Positions 33,692-42,597 of a DNA stretch of 64,000 nt are shown here, one piece after another. The stretch is from Kibdelosporangium persicum (GTDB lineage Bacteria > Actinomycetota > Actinomycetes > Mycobacteriales > Pseudonocardiaceae), in NCBI RefSeq assembly GCF_013280595.1, contig NZ_JAAATY010000006.1:186001-250000 (forward strand), written 5' to 3'. Every line of letters starts with the position of its first letter. Position 1 is the first letter of the stretch. Below the pieces are notes generated by a model. It saw only the letters and a program-made list of their open reading frames with translations. It was not told the origin of the DNA and made no database searches. The translations under genes were made by a program, and so were the position numbers.

Positions 33692-34258
33692 TCAGCCTTC
33701 TTCGTTTCTGCGGTAGCCGTTCTGGCGGGGGCAGACGTGCCCGTCGGCGTCCAGCGGCTCGCCGCACAGCGGGCACGGTTTGCGGCCGGCGCGCACGACC
33801 CGGTCGGCGCGGGCGGCGAACGCCTTGGCGTGCGCGGGCGTGAGGAACACCCGCACGGCGTCCGGGCCTTCCTCGGTGTCGTCCAGCACGACCGCTTCGT
33901 CCACTTCGGCCTCGCTGACCGCGAGCAGTTCGATCACCACCGCGCGCGTCTCGGCGTCCCAGCCCAGCCCCATCGTGCCGACCCGGAACTCCTCCTCGAC
34001 CGGCACGGTCAGCGGTTCGGAGTCCATCATCTCGTCGGGGGTGTCGGGCGGGACCTCGGCGCCGAAGCGGCGCCCCACTTCCTCAAGCAGTGACCCGATC
34101 CGTTCGGCGAGCACCGCGACCTGTTGTTTCTCCAGTGCGACGCTGATCGTGCGGGCGTCCTGGGAGGCCTGCAGGAAGAACGTGCGGTCGCCTGGTTGCC
34201 CGACGGTCCCGGCGATGAACCGGTCGGGCTGACGGAAGACATGTATGACACGAGCCAT
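33692..34258 (-). CDS. DUF3090 family protein (zinc-ribbon tail)
   Basis: A 188-residue actinobacterial protein starting MARVIHVFRQPDRFIAGTVG. Its first two-thirds are alpha/beta; the tail is a zinc ribbon, CPLCGEPLDADGHVCPRQNG. It is the standard neighbour of SCO1664 proteins and the next gene follows after two bases. Function is not established; linkage to mycothiol metabolism is usual in other genomes. Confidence 0.9.
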   Translation of the reverse strand: MARVIHVFRQPDRFIAGTVGQPGDRTFFLQASQDARTISVALEKQQVAVLAERIGSLLEEVGRRFGAEVPPDTPDEMMDSEPLTVPVEEEFRVGTMGLGWDAETRAVVIELLAVSEAEVDEAVVLDDTEEGPDAVRVFLTPAHAKAFAARADRVVRAGRKPCPLCGEPLDADGHVCPRQNGYRRNEEG

Positions 34259-34393
34259 GGCACCTTCGACCCTAGGGCACGCGACCGGCGATGAGCAGCC
34301 CGGCTCACCAACTTGCCATCAGCCTCACAGCGATCTTCGCCGTGGTTTCCCTGTGGCCGCACGGCACGGCCGCGACCAGTAGGGTCGGCGGCT

Positions 34394-36307
34394 GTGGTGG
34401 AGATCGCTTCTTACGGGACCTGGGCCTCGCCGATCACCGCCGCCGAGGCGGCTGCCGTGGCCGGCGGCCCGGACTGGGTGGACCTGTACGGCCCGGACGT
34501 GTGGTGGACCGAGACACGGCCCAGCGAGGGCGGCCGGATCGCGTTGATGCGCAGCCCCGCGGGCGGCCAGGCACGCGAGGTGCTCGACGCACGGTGGAGC
34601 GTGCGTAACCGGGTGCACGAGTACGGCAGCCGGTCGTGGGTGGTGCTGCACGACCGGGTCGTGTTCACCAACTGGGACGACCAACGCGTGTACGAGGTGC
34701 CGTGGGACGGCGGCGAGCCGAAGCCGGTCACGCCCGAACCGGACCGCGAGCACGGGTGGCGTTACGGCGATCTGACGGCGGGCCCGGACGGTCAGGTGTG
34801 GTGTGTGCGCGAGACCGTCACCGGCGACGCGCCGACCGACGTCCGGCGTGACCTGGTCGCGTTGACCGGCGGGCAGGTGCGGGTGCTGGGCGCGAGCCAC
34901 CACTTCCTGTCCGGCCCGAGGATCAGCCCGGACGGGCGGCACGCGGCGTGGATCGGCTGGGACCACCCGTGGATGCCGTGGGACCGCGCCGAGCTGTGCG
35001 TCGCGCCGCTGCTGGCGGACGGCACGTTCGGCGCGCACCGTGTGGTGGCCGGCGGCCCGCGGGAGGCGGTGTGCCAGTTCGCCTGGGAGGACGGCGCGAC
35101 ACTGCTGGCGCTGACCGACCCGGACGGCTGGTGGAACCTGTTCCGTATCGGGATCGACGGCACCGCCCGCAACCTCGCGCCGTGCGCCGAGGAGCTGGGC
35201 GGCCCGTTGTGGCGGTTGGGCAGCCGCTGGTTCACCCCGCTGGGGTCGGGGCGGTTCGCGGTGCTGCGCGCGGGCGGCAGCCTGGCGATCCTGGACGAGC
35301 GCAGCCGCACGGTGACCGATGTGGACACCGACCTGACCGTGTGGCGCGCCGATCTGATCGCCCGCGACGGGATGCTCTACGGCGCGGCGGGCACCGCGTC
35401 GCTGCCGACGGCCGTGGTCAGCCTGGACCTGTCGCGTGGTGAGCTGGCCACCTATTCGCCGCAGGAGGCACCGTTCGATCCGGATGTGCTGCCCGAGCCT
35501 CGGGAGCGGATGTTCGGCACAGTCCCCGCGTACGTGTATCCGCCGGCCAATCCGGGCTTCGCCGCGCCGGCGGGTGAGAAACCGCCGTACGTGGTGTTCG
35601 CGCACGGCGGCCCGACGGGCAAGTACGTGCCGACGCTCAACCTGGGGTTCGCGTATCTGACCAGCCGCGGGATCGGTGTGGTCGCGGTGAACTACGGCGG
35701 GTCGACCGGGTACGGGCGGGTGTTCCGGGAGTCGCTGCACGAGCAGTGGGGCGTGGTGGACGTCGACGACTGCGCCTCGGTCGCGCGGACGCTGGCCGAG
35801 GAAGGCACGGCCGACCCGGCCCGGCTGGCGATCATGGGCGGCAGCGCGGGCGGCTGGACCGCCGCGTCGTCGATCACCAGCACCCGGGTGTACGCGTGTG
35901 CCACGATCCTCTACCCGGTGCTGGACCTGGTGCGCTGGACCGCCGAGGGCGGCGAGACCCACGACTTCGAGTCGCGCTACCTGGAAAGCCTGGTCGGGCC
36001 GTGGCCGCGGGAGCGTGACCGGTACACCCGGCGCTCACCGGTCAACCACGTCGGCACGCTGGCCGGGCCGGTGCTGCTGATGCAGGGCCTGGAGGACCGG
36101 ATCTGCCCACCGCAACCCGCCGAACGGTTCGTCGCGGCGATCGCGGGCACCGGTGTCGCGCACGCGTATCTGGCGTTCGCCGGTGAACAGCACGGGTTCC
36201 GCAAGGCCGAGACACAGCGGGCGGCGCTGGAGGCGCAGCTGTCGTTCTACGGGCAGGTGTTCGGGTTCACGCCGCCGGGCGTGCCGGTCCTACAGTTGCG
36301 GTCGTGA
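34394..36307 (+). CDS. Prolyl oligopeptidase family (S9) peptidase
   Basis: A 637-residue cytosolic peptidase: an N-terminal beta-propeller-like part (to about residue 370) with WVVLHDRVVFTNWDDQRVY and RISPDGRHAAWIGWDHPW, then an alpha/beta hydrolase domain. Catalytic residues: Ser in IMGGSAGGWTAA, Asp in MQGLEDRICPPQ and His in FAGEQHGFRKAE. It should cleave short peptides or acylated amino acids. The GTG start at 34394 opens VVEIASYGTWASP. Four bases at its 3' end overlap the next gene (GTGA), so the two form an operon of peptide or cell-wall turnover. Confidence 0.9.
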   Translation: MVEIASYGTWASPITAAEAAAVAGGPDWVDLYGPDVWWTETRPSEGGRIALMRSPAGGQAREVLDARWSVRNRVHEYGSRSWVVLHDRVVFTNWDDQRVYEVPWDGGEPKPVTPEPDREHGWRYGDLTAGPDGQVWCVRETVTGDAPTDVRRDLVALTGGQVRVLGASHHFLSGPRISPDGRHAAWIGWDHPWMPWDRAELCVAPLLADGTFGAHRVVAGGPREAVCQFAWEDGATLLALTDPDGWWNLFRIGIDGTARNLAPCAEELGGPLWRLGSRWFTPLGSGRFAVLRAGGSLAILDERSRTVTDVDTDLTVWRADLIARDGMLYGAAGTASLPTAVVSLDLSRGELATYSPQEAPFDPDVLPEPRERMFGTVPAYVYPPANPGFAAPAGEKPPYVVFAHGGPTGKYVPTLNLGFAYLTSRGIGVVAVNYGGSTGYGRVFRESLHEQWGVVDVDDCASVARTLAEEGTADPARLAIMGGSAGGWTAASSITSTRVYACATILYPVLDLVRWTAEGGETHDFESRYLESLVGPWPRERDRYTRRSPVNHVGTLAGPVLLMQGLEDRICPPQPAERFVAAIAGTGVAHAYLAFAGEQHGFRKAETQRAALEAQLSFYGQVFGFTPPGVPVLQLRS

Positions 36308-37221
36308 AGATCCATCCCGCCCGGCTGCGGCCGGGCTCCCGTGTCGCACTGGTGGCTCCGTCGGGGCCGGTCGCGCCGAGCCTGCTCAACGCCGGGATCA
36401 AACACCTGGAGTCGTGGGGCCTGCGGGTCGAGATCGGCGAGCACGTGCTCGACCGGCACCCCAAGCTGCCCTACCTGGCCGGTGCGGACGCCGACCGGGC
36501 CGCGGACCTGCAGGCCGCGTGGTGCGACCCGGACGTCGACGCGGTGTTCTGCGTGCGCGGCGGGTACGGCACGTTGCGGATGGTCGACCTGCTGGACTGG
36601 GACGCGATGGCCGCGGCGGGCCCGAAGCTGTTCGCCGGATCGAGTGACATCACCGTGCTGCACGAGGCGTTCCTGCAGCATCTGAACGTGGCGACGTTGT
36701 TCGCGCCGATGGTCGGCACCGACGGGTTCGTCGCCGACGCGGCGGCGCGGGAGCATTTCCGGCAGACGTTGTTCGAGCCGGAGAAGGTGCGGGTGCTGGC
36801 CGGCCCGAACACCGCGACCATGGTGCACGGCAAGGCCACCGGGATGGTGGTGGGCGGCAACGCCAGCCTGCTGGGGTCCGGGCCGCCGCCGCGTGAGGCG
36901 ATCCTGCTGCTGGAGGACGTCGCCGAGGACACCTACCGGCTGGACCGCATCCTCACGGCGCTGCTGCGGTCGGGCTGGTTCACCGGTGTCAACGGGATCG
37001 CGCTCGGGTCGTGGACCAACTGCGGCGCCCCGGATGTGGTGGAGGCGATCCTGCACGACCTGGTGGGGTCCTTGGGGATCCCGACGGTGTGGGAGCTGGG
37101 GTTCGGGCACTGCGCGGCGCAGCTGACGGTGCCGTTGGGCGTCCAGGCGGAACTGGACGCCGACAACGGCACGCTGACGATCCTGCGGCCCGCGCTCAGT
37201 CCAGCCGGTAGTCCAGGGTGA
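36304..37221 (+). CDS. LD-carboxypeptidase (MccF/LdcA-like, S66)
   Basis: A 305-residue S66 peptidase. The catalytic Ser is in LFAGSSDITVL, the Glu in LLLEDVAEDTYRLDR and the His in LGFGHCAAQ; VRGGYGTLRM is the Arg/Gly-rich substrate loop. LdcA cleaves the terminal D-Ala of tetrapeptides in cell-wall recycling; MccF inactivates microcin C-like peptide-nucleotides. Coupling to an S9 peptidase suits peptide turnover or immunity. GTG overlaps the S9 stop. Confidence 0.88.
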   Translation: MKIHPARLRPGSRVALVAPSGPVAPSLLNAGIKHLESWGLRVEIGEHVLDRHPKLPYLAGADADRAADLQAAWCDPDVDAVFCVRGGYGTLRMVDLLDWDAMAAAGPKLFAGSSDITVLHEAFLQHLNVATLFAPMVGTDGFVADAAAREHFRQTLFEPEKVRVLAGPNTATMVHGKATGMVVGGNASLLGSGPPPREAILLLEDVAEDTYRLDRILTALLRSGWFTGVNGIALGSWTNCGAPDVVEAILHDLVGSLGIPTVWELGFGHCAAQLTVPLGVQAELDADNGTLTILRPALSPAGSPG

Positions 37222-37591
37222 TCTCGCCGTGCCGGACCCGGCAGGTGCCGGTCAGCGAGGCCAGCTCGCCGGTGGCGGCGCCGGGCACGATGAACCCGAA
37301 CTGGTCGGTGCCGCCGGGTCCGCCGCACGCGCCGTGCTGCAGCACGAAGGTGCCGGTTCTGCCCTGGAGGGTGCCCGTGACGCGTTCCTGGGCGAGGTAG
37401 CCGGCGCCGTCGGCGGGGCTGTCGCCGGTCTGGCAGGCGAGCATGCGCACCTCGGCCGTGCCCTCGAGGGCGCCGGTGTAGGTCTTGCGGATGGTGGCCT
37501 GCCCCAGTGGCGGGCCGTCGGCGGGCTCGTCGTAGAGAACCTGGTCCCAGCCGGTGATCTCGAACGTCGCGGTGATCTGCACGCGGCTCAT
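37196..37591 (-). CDS. DUF3224 domain protein
   Basis: A 131-residue beta-barrel protein of the DUF3224 type: ITATFEITGWDQVLYDEP, RKTYTGALEGTAEVRML, GYLAQERVTGTLQGRTGTF (last motif in part) and GSFVLQH-like FVLQHGACG. The start ATG overlaps the TetR stop as ATGA. It converges on the LD-carboxypeptidase gene (26-bp overlap). A role in polyketide or small-molecule tolerance has been proposed for relatives, but nothing here proves it. Confidence 0.8.
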   Translation of the reverse strand: MSRVQITATFEITGWDQVLYDEPADGPPLGQATIRKTYTGALEGTAEVRMLACQTGDSPADGAGYLAQERVTGTLQGRTGTFVLQHGACGGPGGTDQFGFIVPGAATGELASLTGTCRVRHGEITLDYRLD

Positions 37592-38238
37592 CCTCCCCGC
37601 GATACCTGACACCCGCTGTCAGGATGCGTGAGTCCGGGAGTGTGTGCTGTGGTGGCCAGGGCGAAGTTCCGGGCCAGTTCGCGGGCGGCCTCGTCGAGGT
37701 CCAGGGACGGGTCGGCGACGTACTGGCGGGCGACCTCGTCCAGGGCGGCGCGGATGGTCCACGCCATCAGGCGGGGTGAGAACGTGCGGAACTCGCCGTC
37801 ACGCTGGCCTTGCCGCAGCCGTTCCTCCAGGGGTGTGGTGTCGTGCTCCGCTGTGGTCTGGGCACGGTGGTAAAGCAGGATCTCCGAGACAGCGGCCACC
37901 TGTTTCGGGTGATCACGCATGAAGTCCAGGTGGGACTGGATGTAGGCGCGCAGCATCCCCGCTGAGGTTGTCTCGGCTTGCACGCGGGGCCAGATCAGGG
38001 CCGCGCCTGCCTGGCTGACGTCGGTGAGGACTTGCTGGATCAGTTCGTCCTTGCCGGCGAAGTGGTACGAGATGACGCTTTTGGAGATGCCGGCCCGCTC
38101 GGCGATCTGGTTCAGCGACGCCTGGGCGTAGCCGATGGCGGCGATGGTCTCGATGGCGCACTCGACGATCTGCGCACGCCGTGCCACCTCGATGAACGAC
38201 GGGCCGTCGCGGCCGATCGTGCGGGACTTGGACTGCAT
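37588..38238 (-). CDS. TetR/AcrR-family regulator
   Basis: A 216-residue regulator. The helix-turn-helix spans IVECAIETIAAIGYAQASLN and QIAERAGISKSVISYHFAGK. The C-terminal ligand domain (ALIWPRVQAETTSAGMLRAY onward) is typical of TetR_C_6-like regulators. It is first in an operon with DUF3224, overlapped by ATGA. Its operator is not identified in the 170-bp upstream region. Confidence 0.9.
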   Translation of the reverse strand: MQSKSRTIGRDGPSFIEVARRAQIVECAIETIAAIGYAQASLNQIAERAGISKSVISYHFAGKDELIQQVLTDVSQAGAALIWPRVQAETTSAGMLRAYIQSHLDFMRDHPKQVAAVSEILLYHRAQTTAEHDTTPLEERLRQGQRDGEFRTFSPRLMAWTIRAALDEVARQYVADPSLDLDEAARELARNFALATTAHTPGLTHPDSGCQVSRGG

Positions 38239-38350
38239 CGCCGCAACCTAACACCCATGATCAGCCACCGTGTGTGCAGGTCCGGTTACCGCCTGACACC
38301 GCGACTGTCCTGACCGGACGGCCGGATTCCCGGCCAGCCGACCGACAACC

Positions 38351-38407
38351 CCAGGACACACGTGGAGGGGCCCCGGATTGCCCCAGGGCCCCTCCACGTG
38401 TGTCTGG
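38351..38407. terminator. Strong intrinsic terminator downstream of the GT-C mannosyltransferase
   Basis: A near-perfect stem of about 24 bp: left arm 38351-38376 (starts CCAGGACACACGTGGAGGGG) and right arm 38383-38407 (its complement, one bulge and one mismatch), with a six-base loop ATTGCC. It lies four bases beyond the stop of the mannosyltransferase gene on its strand and in front of the TetR gene start on the same strand. Confidence 0.8.
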
Positions 38408-38411
38408 ATGA

Positions 38412-39992
38412 TCAGTCCGCCACGGGCTTCTTGTCGGTCAGCGGCGCCGGCCCGACATCGACCAGGGCAGGTTTCTTGTGGCCGAACATGTTCAGCGGGT
38501 CGATCGTGGTCAACGCCTTGGCCGCGAGCACCGACACCAGGATCGCGGCGGCCATGAACGGATAGTTGTAGAGCTGGTCCTCACCCGCCGGTGAGTAGGT
38601 CAGCACCAGGAACACCGCGAAGCCCACGACCAGCGGCAGACGCTTGACCGGCCACGGCAACGCGGCCGCGATCACGAAGCCCCACGTGAGGTACCACGGC
38701 AGAGTCGCCGGGGACAGCAACGCGACACACAGCAGCACGATCGCCATCCGGCGGATCGCGTCAGCACCGCCGTCACGGGCCGCCCACCACTGCCGGACGA
38801 AGATGTACGCCAGGACCAGCGCGCCGATGGCACGGGTGACCATGATGAACGGGTCCTTGGACACGTTGAACACCAGCGCGCTGACCCAGTGCAGGAACTC
38901 GCCCACCGCGGTCGGCGGGGACATCCAGTTCACGATCATCGCCGGGGCACGCAGCGCGGGGAACCAGCCGAGGTTCACGCCCGCCGCCAGGGTCACCGCG
39001 GTGAAGGTGACCGCGAAAATGCCGATCGACAGCGACGCGGCGCGCACGAAGTTCCGCCAGAACGTCGACGTGAGGTGCTTGGCCCACACCCACACCAGGA
39101 ACGGCAACGCCGGACCGGCGGACGCCTTCACCGCCATCGCCAGCGTCGCCAGCACGATCCCCAGCACGTGCTTGCGGTTGAGCACACACAAAGTACCCGC
39201 GGCCAGCAGGCCCACCATCAGGATGTCGTTGTGCGGCCCGCCGAACAGGTGCACCACGGTCATCGGGCTGGCCACCGCCAGCCACATCGCCACCGACAGC
39301 TTCCCGCCCAGGTGCCTGACCAGGCCCGGCAGCGCCCAGATCAGCAGGCCCAGCCCGATGGCCAGGGCCAGCCGCATCAGGATCACGCCGAAGATCGCGT
39401 CCGAACCGGTGATCGACACGACACCCTTGGCCAGCAGGATGAACATCGGCCCGTAGGGCGCGGGCGTGGTCTGCCAGAACGAGTGCACGTTCTGGGAGAT
39501 GTCGGGCATGTTCTCCAGTTGCGCCGGCCCCACCACGTACGGGTCGAACCCGTGCAGCGGCAGCATTCCCTGGCCGAGGTAGGAGAACACGTCGCGGGTG
39601 AACACCGGCGGGGAGAACAGCAGCGGCGCCATCCAGCACAACGCGGCGATCAGCACCGCGCGGGCGTCCACCCGGCCGGCCAGCACGTGCCGGCCCAGCC
39701 GCACCCAGGCCCACACCACGAGCGCGAACCCGATGTAGAGCACCGCGGTGGCCAGCATCTTGCCGTGGCCGTAGCGGATCCACGACAGCGGGCCGTTGCC
39801 CAGAATCGGGTCACGGACAAGGGTCCCGGCCGCGCCGACGGCCGTGAGCAGGATCAGGATCGTGCCGAGTGTGCCGAGCGCGATCGTGCGCACCGGCATG
39901 CCCGTCGCGGGCTTGCCGGATGGTCCGGTCTTGTCGGTGTCAGCACCCAAAGTGGTATCCAGGTTCGGCGCCGGATCTGTGGTGGTGGCCAT
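38412..39992 (-). CDS. Polyprenol-phosphate-mannose-dependent alpha-1,6-mannosyltransferase (MptA/MptB-like GT-C)
   Basis: A 526-residue polytopic GT-C glycosyltransferase with about twelve hydrophobic helices. An acidic loop motif after the first helices is SPPVFTRDVFSYLGQGMLPL, and further loops include GFDPYVVGP, FGGPHNDILMVGLLAAGTL (part) and VLTYSPAGEDQLYNYP. MptA and MptB build the mannan core of lipomannan or its precursors in mycobacteria and relatives, using the polyprenyl-P-mannose made by Ppm1 (encoded at 62468). The ATG at 39992 opens MATTTDPAPN. Exact linkage made is not certain. Confidence 0.85.
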   Translation of the reverse strand: MATTTDPAPNLDTTLGADTDKTGPSGKPATGMPVRTIALGTLGTILILLTAVGAAGTLVRDPILGNGPLSWIRYGHGKMLATAVLYIGFALVVWAWVRLGRHVLAGRVDARAVLIAALCWMAPLLFSPPVFTRDVFSYLGQGMLPLHGFDPYVVGPAQLENMPDISQNVHSFWQTTPAPYGPMFILLAKGVVSITGSDAIFGVILMRLALAIGLGLLIWALPGLVRHLGGKLSVAMWLAVASPMTVVHLFGGPHNDILMVGLLAAGTLCVLNRKHVLGIVLATLAMAVKASAGPALPFLVWVWAKHLTSTFWRNFVRAASLSIGIFAVTFTAVTLAAGVNLGWFPALRAPAMIVNWMSPPTAVGEFLHWVSALVFNVSKDPFIMVTRAIGALVLAYIFVRQWWAARDGGADAIRRMAIVLLCVALLSPATLPWYLTWGFVIAAALPWPVKRLPLVVGFAVFLVLTYSPAGEDQLYNYPFMAAAILVSVLAAKALTTIDPLNMFGHKKPALVDVGPAPLTDKKPVAD

Positions 39993-40099
39993 GGCGTCTA
40001 GCAGGTTACACACCGTCCCGCTGCGTGCGTTCATGGCCACCCGTGGTCAGCATTACCGGCTACCCCGTGTGCTATTGGTCTTAACAACGGAGTAACGCA

Positions 40100-41716
40100 C
40101 TAGGCCGGAGCCGCCACTTCCGGCAGCGCGGCCAACAGCGACCTGGTGTACTCGTGCCGCGGCTCAAGCAGCACTTGTTCCACGTCACCGACTTCGACCA
40201 GTTCACCGCGGTACATCACCGCGACCCGGTCGGCGATGTTCCACGCCAGGCCCAGATCGTGCGTGATCACCAACGCCGCCAGCCCCAGTTCGGCACGAAG
40301 ACGCAACAACAACGCCAGAATCTCACCGCGCACCGACGCGTCCAGGGACGCGACCGGCTCGTCGGCCACCAGCAACCGCGGCCGCAACGCCAACGCCCCG
40401 GCGATCACCACCCGCTGCCGTTGCCCACCGGACAGCTGATGCGGCAACACAGGCATGAACCGTTGCGCGGGACGCAGCTCCGCCGCCTCCAGCGCCGCGG
40501 CGACCAGCGCGCGTTCATCGCCGGGCATGCGGTGGATCCGCAGCCCTTCGGCGATGGCCTCGTAGACACTGTGGCGCGGGTTCAACGCGCTGGACGGATC
40601 CTGCAGCACCAGTTGCGCCTGCCGCCGGTAATCCCGCAACGCCCGCCCGCCTCGCGGCAACGGCCGGCCCTCGAACAGCACCTGCCCACTGGTGGGCTGC
40701 TGCAACCCCAGCACCGTCCGCGCGAGCGTGGTCTTGCCGGAACCGGACTGGCCGACCAGCGCGACGATCTCCCCGCGCCCGACCTCCAGGTTCACGTCCC
40801 GCACCGCATGCGTCCACCCGCCGCCGCGGTCACGGAAGTCCACCCGCAGCGATTCGGTCCGCAGCAACGGCTCCCCCGCCTCGGGCACCACCCTCGGCGG
40901 CAGCCCCGCGGGATTCGTCGTCGCCGGCGCATACCGCGACGCCGGGTCTCCCACGGTCGGGAACGCCGCCGCGAGCGCCTGGGTATGCGCGTGCTGCGGG
41001 TCGTGCACAACCGTCGGCGCGGTCCCCAGCTCGACGATCTCGCCCTCGTACATCACCGCGAGTCGCTCACACACCGACCCCAGCACCGACAGGTCATGGC
41101 TGATCATCACCAGTCCGATGCCGTGCTCGCTCACCAGCCGGGTCAGCAGCCGCAGCACCTGAGCCTGCACGATCACGTCCAGCGCCGTGGTCGGCTCGTC
41201 GGCGATCACCAGCCGCGGCCGGCACGCCAGCGCCATCGCGATCATCACCCGCTGCTTCTGCCCACCGGACAGCTCATGCGGGTACGCCTGGGCCTTCTCC
41301 GGCGGCAACTCCACCTGCGCCAGCAACTCCGCCACCCGCGCGTCCACCTCGTCCGGCGGCGACGTCGCATGCAGCAGGATCGGCTCGGCGATCTGCTGGC
41401 CGATCCGCCGCACCGGGTTGAGCGCGTGCATCGCGCCCTGGAACACGATCGACGCCGAAGCCCACCGCACCGCCCGCAACCGGCCCCAGCTCATCGTGCG
41501 GGTGTCCGCACCGTCCAGCAGGATCTCCCCGCTGACCGTGGCGTCCTTGGGCAGCAGCCGCAGCACCGACATCGCCAGCGACGACTTGCCACACCCCGAC
41601 TCGCCCGCCAACCCCAGCGTCTGCCCAGACCGCAGCGTCAGGTCCACCCCGCGCACGGCCTCATGCCCGCCCGCGTAGGTCACCCGCAGGTCACGCAACT
41701 CCAGCACAGGGGTCAC
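40100..41716 (-). CDS. Dipeptide/oligopeptide ABC transporter, two fused ATPase domains
   Basis: A 538-residue protein equal to DppD fused to DppF. First domain: Walker A GESGCGKSSLA, signature LSGGQKQRVMIA, Walker B LVIADEPTTALD. Second domain: Walker A GQSGSGKTTLA, signature LSGGQRQRVVIA, Walker B LLVADEPVASLD. Each has the Dpp/Opp-type linker. GTG overlaps the upstream permease stop by GTGA. It drives uptake by the two permeases just upstream. Confidence 0.93.
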   Translation of the reverse strand: MTPVLELRDLRVTYAGGHEAVRGVDLTLRSGQTLGLAGESGCGKSSLAMSVLRLLPKDATVSGEILLDGADTRTMSWGRLRAVRWASASIVFQGAMHALNPVRRIGQQIAEPILLHATSPPDEVDARVAELLAQVELPPEKAQAYPHELSGGQKQRVMIAMALACRPRLVIADEPTTALDVIVQAQVLRLLTRLVSEHGIGLVMISHDLSVLGSVCERLAVMYEGEIVELGTAPTVVHDPQHAHTQALAAAFPTVGDPASRYAPATTNPAGLPPRVVPEAGEPLLRTESLRVDFRDRGGGWTHAVRDVNLEVGRGEIVALVGQSGSGKTTLARTVLGLQQPTSGQVLFEGRPLPRGGRALRDYRRQAQLVLQDPSSALNPRHSVYEAIAEGLRIHRMPGDERALVAAALEAAELRPAQRFMPVLPHQLSGGQRQRVVIAGALALRPRLLVADEPVASLDASVRGEILALLLRLRAELGLAALVITHDLGLAWNIADRVAVMYRGELVEVGDVEQVLLEPRHEYTRSLLAALPEVAAPA

Positions 41717-42597
41717 CGGCGCTCCCGCAGCTTCGGGTTCAACACAGTCTCCAACGCCCGGCCCACCAGCGTGAACGCCAACACCAGCAGCACGATCGCG
41801 ATCCCCGGCGGCAGCAGATACCACCACGCGCCGTAGGTGATCGCGCCGCTGCTGCTGGCCGAACGCAACAACCCACCCCACGTGATCTCACTGGTGCTGC
41901 CCAGGCCAAGAAACCGCAGCGTCGACTCGGCCACGATCGCGGTGCCCACCGCCAACGTCGTGTTGACGAACACCAACGGCAACACCGACGGCAACACGTG
42001 CTTGAAGATCACGTGACCATGCCCGCCGCCCAACGCCCGCGCCCGCTCGATGTACGGCCGCGCCTCCACCGCCAGCGTCTGCGCCCGCACCAGCCGCGCG
42101 CTCGTCGGCCACGACACCACCCCGATCGCCAGGATGATCGTGCCCGCACCGCCCTCCAGCACCGCCGACAACGCGATCGCCAGCACCAGCGACGGCATGA
42201 TCAGGAAAAAGTCGGTGAACCGCAGCAACACCGCCGACAGCCACCCACCGAAATGCCCGGCCAGGATCCCCACCGTCGTGCCGATCAGCACCGACAGCAC
42301 CGCCGCCGCCAACCCGACCACCAGCGACAACCTCGTGCCCCACAACGTCAACGTCAGCACCGACAAGCCGTTCTCGTCAGTGCCCAGCGGGAAGTCCCCG
42401 CTCGGCGACTCCAGCCGCTGCCCCGTCGCGCGCGTGACGTCCAGACTCGACTCGCTGATCAACAACGGCGCCAGGATCGCGGTGAGCACGAACAACCCCA
42501 GCACCACCACACCGACCAGGCCGCCCCGGTTGGCCGCGAACTCCCGCCACACCCGGCCCGCCGCCGCCCGCCGACGCGCCCACACCGGCGAGGTCAT
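41713..42597 (-). CDS. Dipeptide ABC transporter permease (DppC-type)
   Basis: A 294-residue permease with an N-terminal extension, about six membrane helices and the EAA loop EARPYIERARALGGGHGHVI (ALGG). The GTDENGLSVLTLTLWGTRLS segment is the OppC_N-like hallmark. It overlaps its partner permease upstream (ATGA) and the ATPase downstream (GTGA). Confidence 0.92.
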   Translation of the reverse strand: MTSPVWARRRAAAGRVWREFAANRGGLVGVVVLGLFVLTAILAPLLISESSLDVTRATGQRLESPSGDFPLGTDENGLSVLTLTLWGTRLSLVVGLAAAVLSVLIGTTVGILAGHFGGWLSAVLLRFTDFFLIMPSLVLAIALSAVLEGGAGTIILAIGVVSWPTSARLVRAQTLAVEARPYIERARALGGGHGHVIFKHVLPSVLPLVFVNTTLAVGTAIVAESTLRFLGLGSTSEITWGGLLRSASSSGAITYGAWWYLLPPGIAIVLLVLAFTLVGRALETVLNPKLRERR

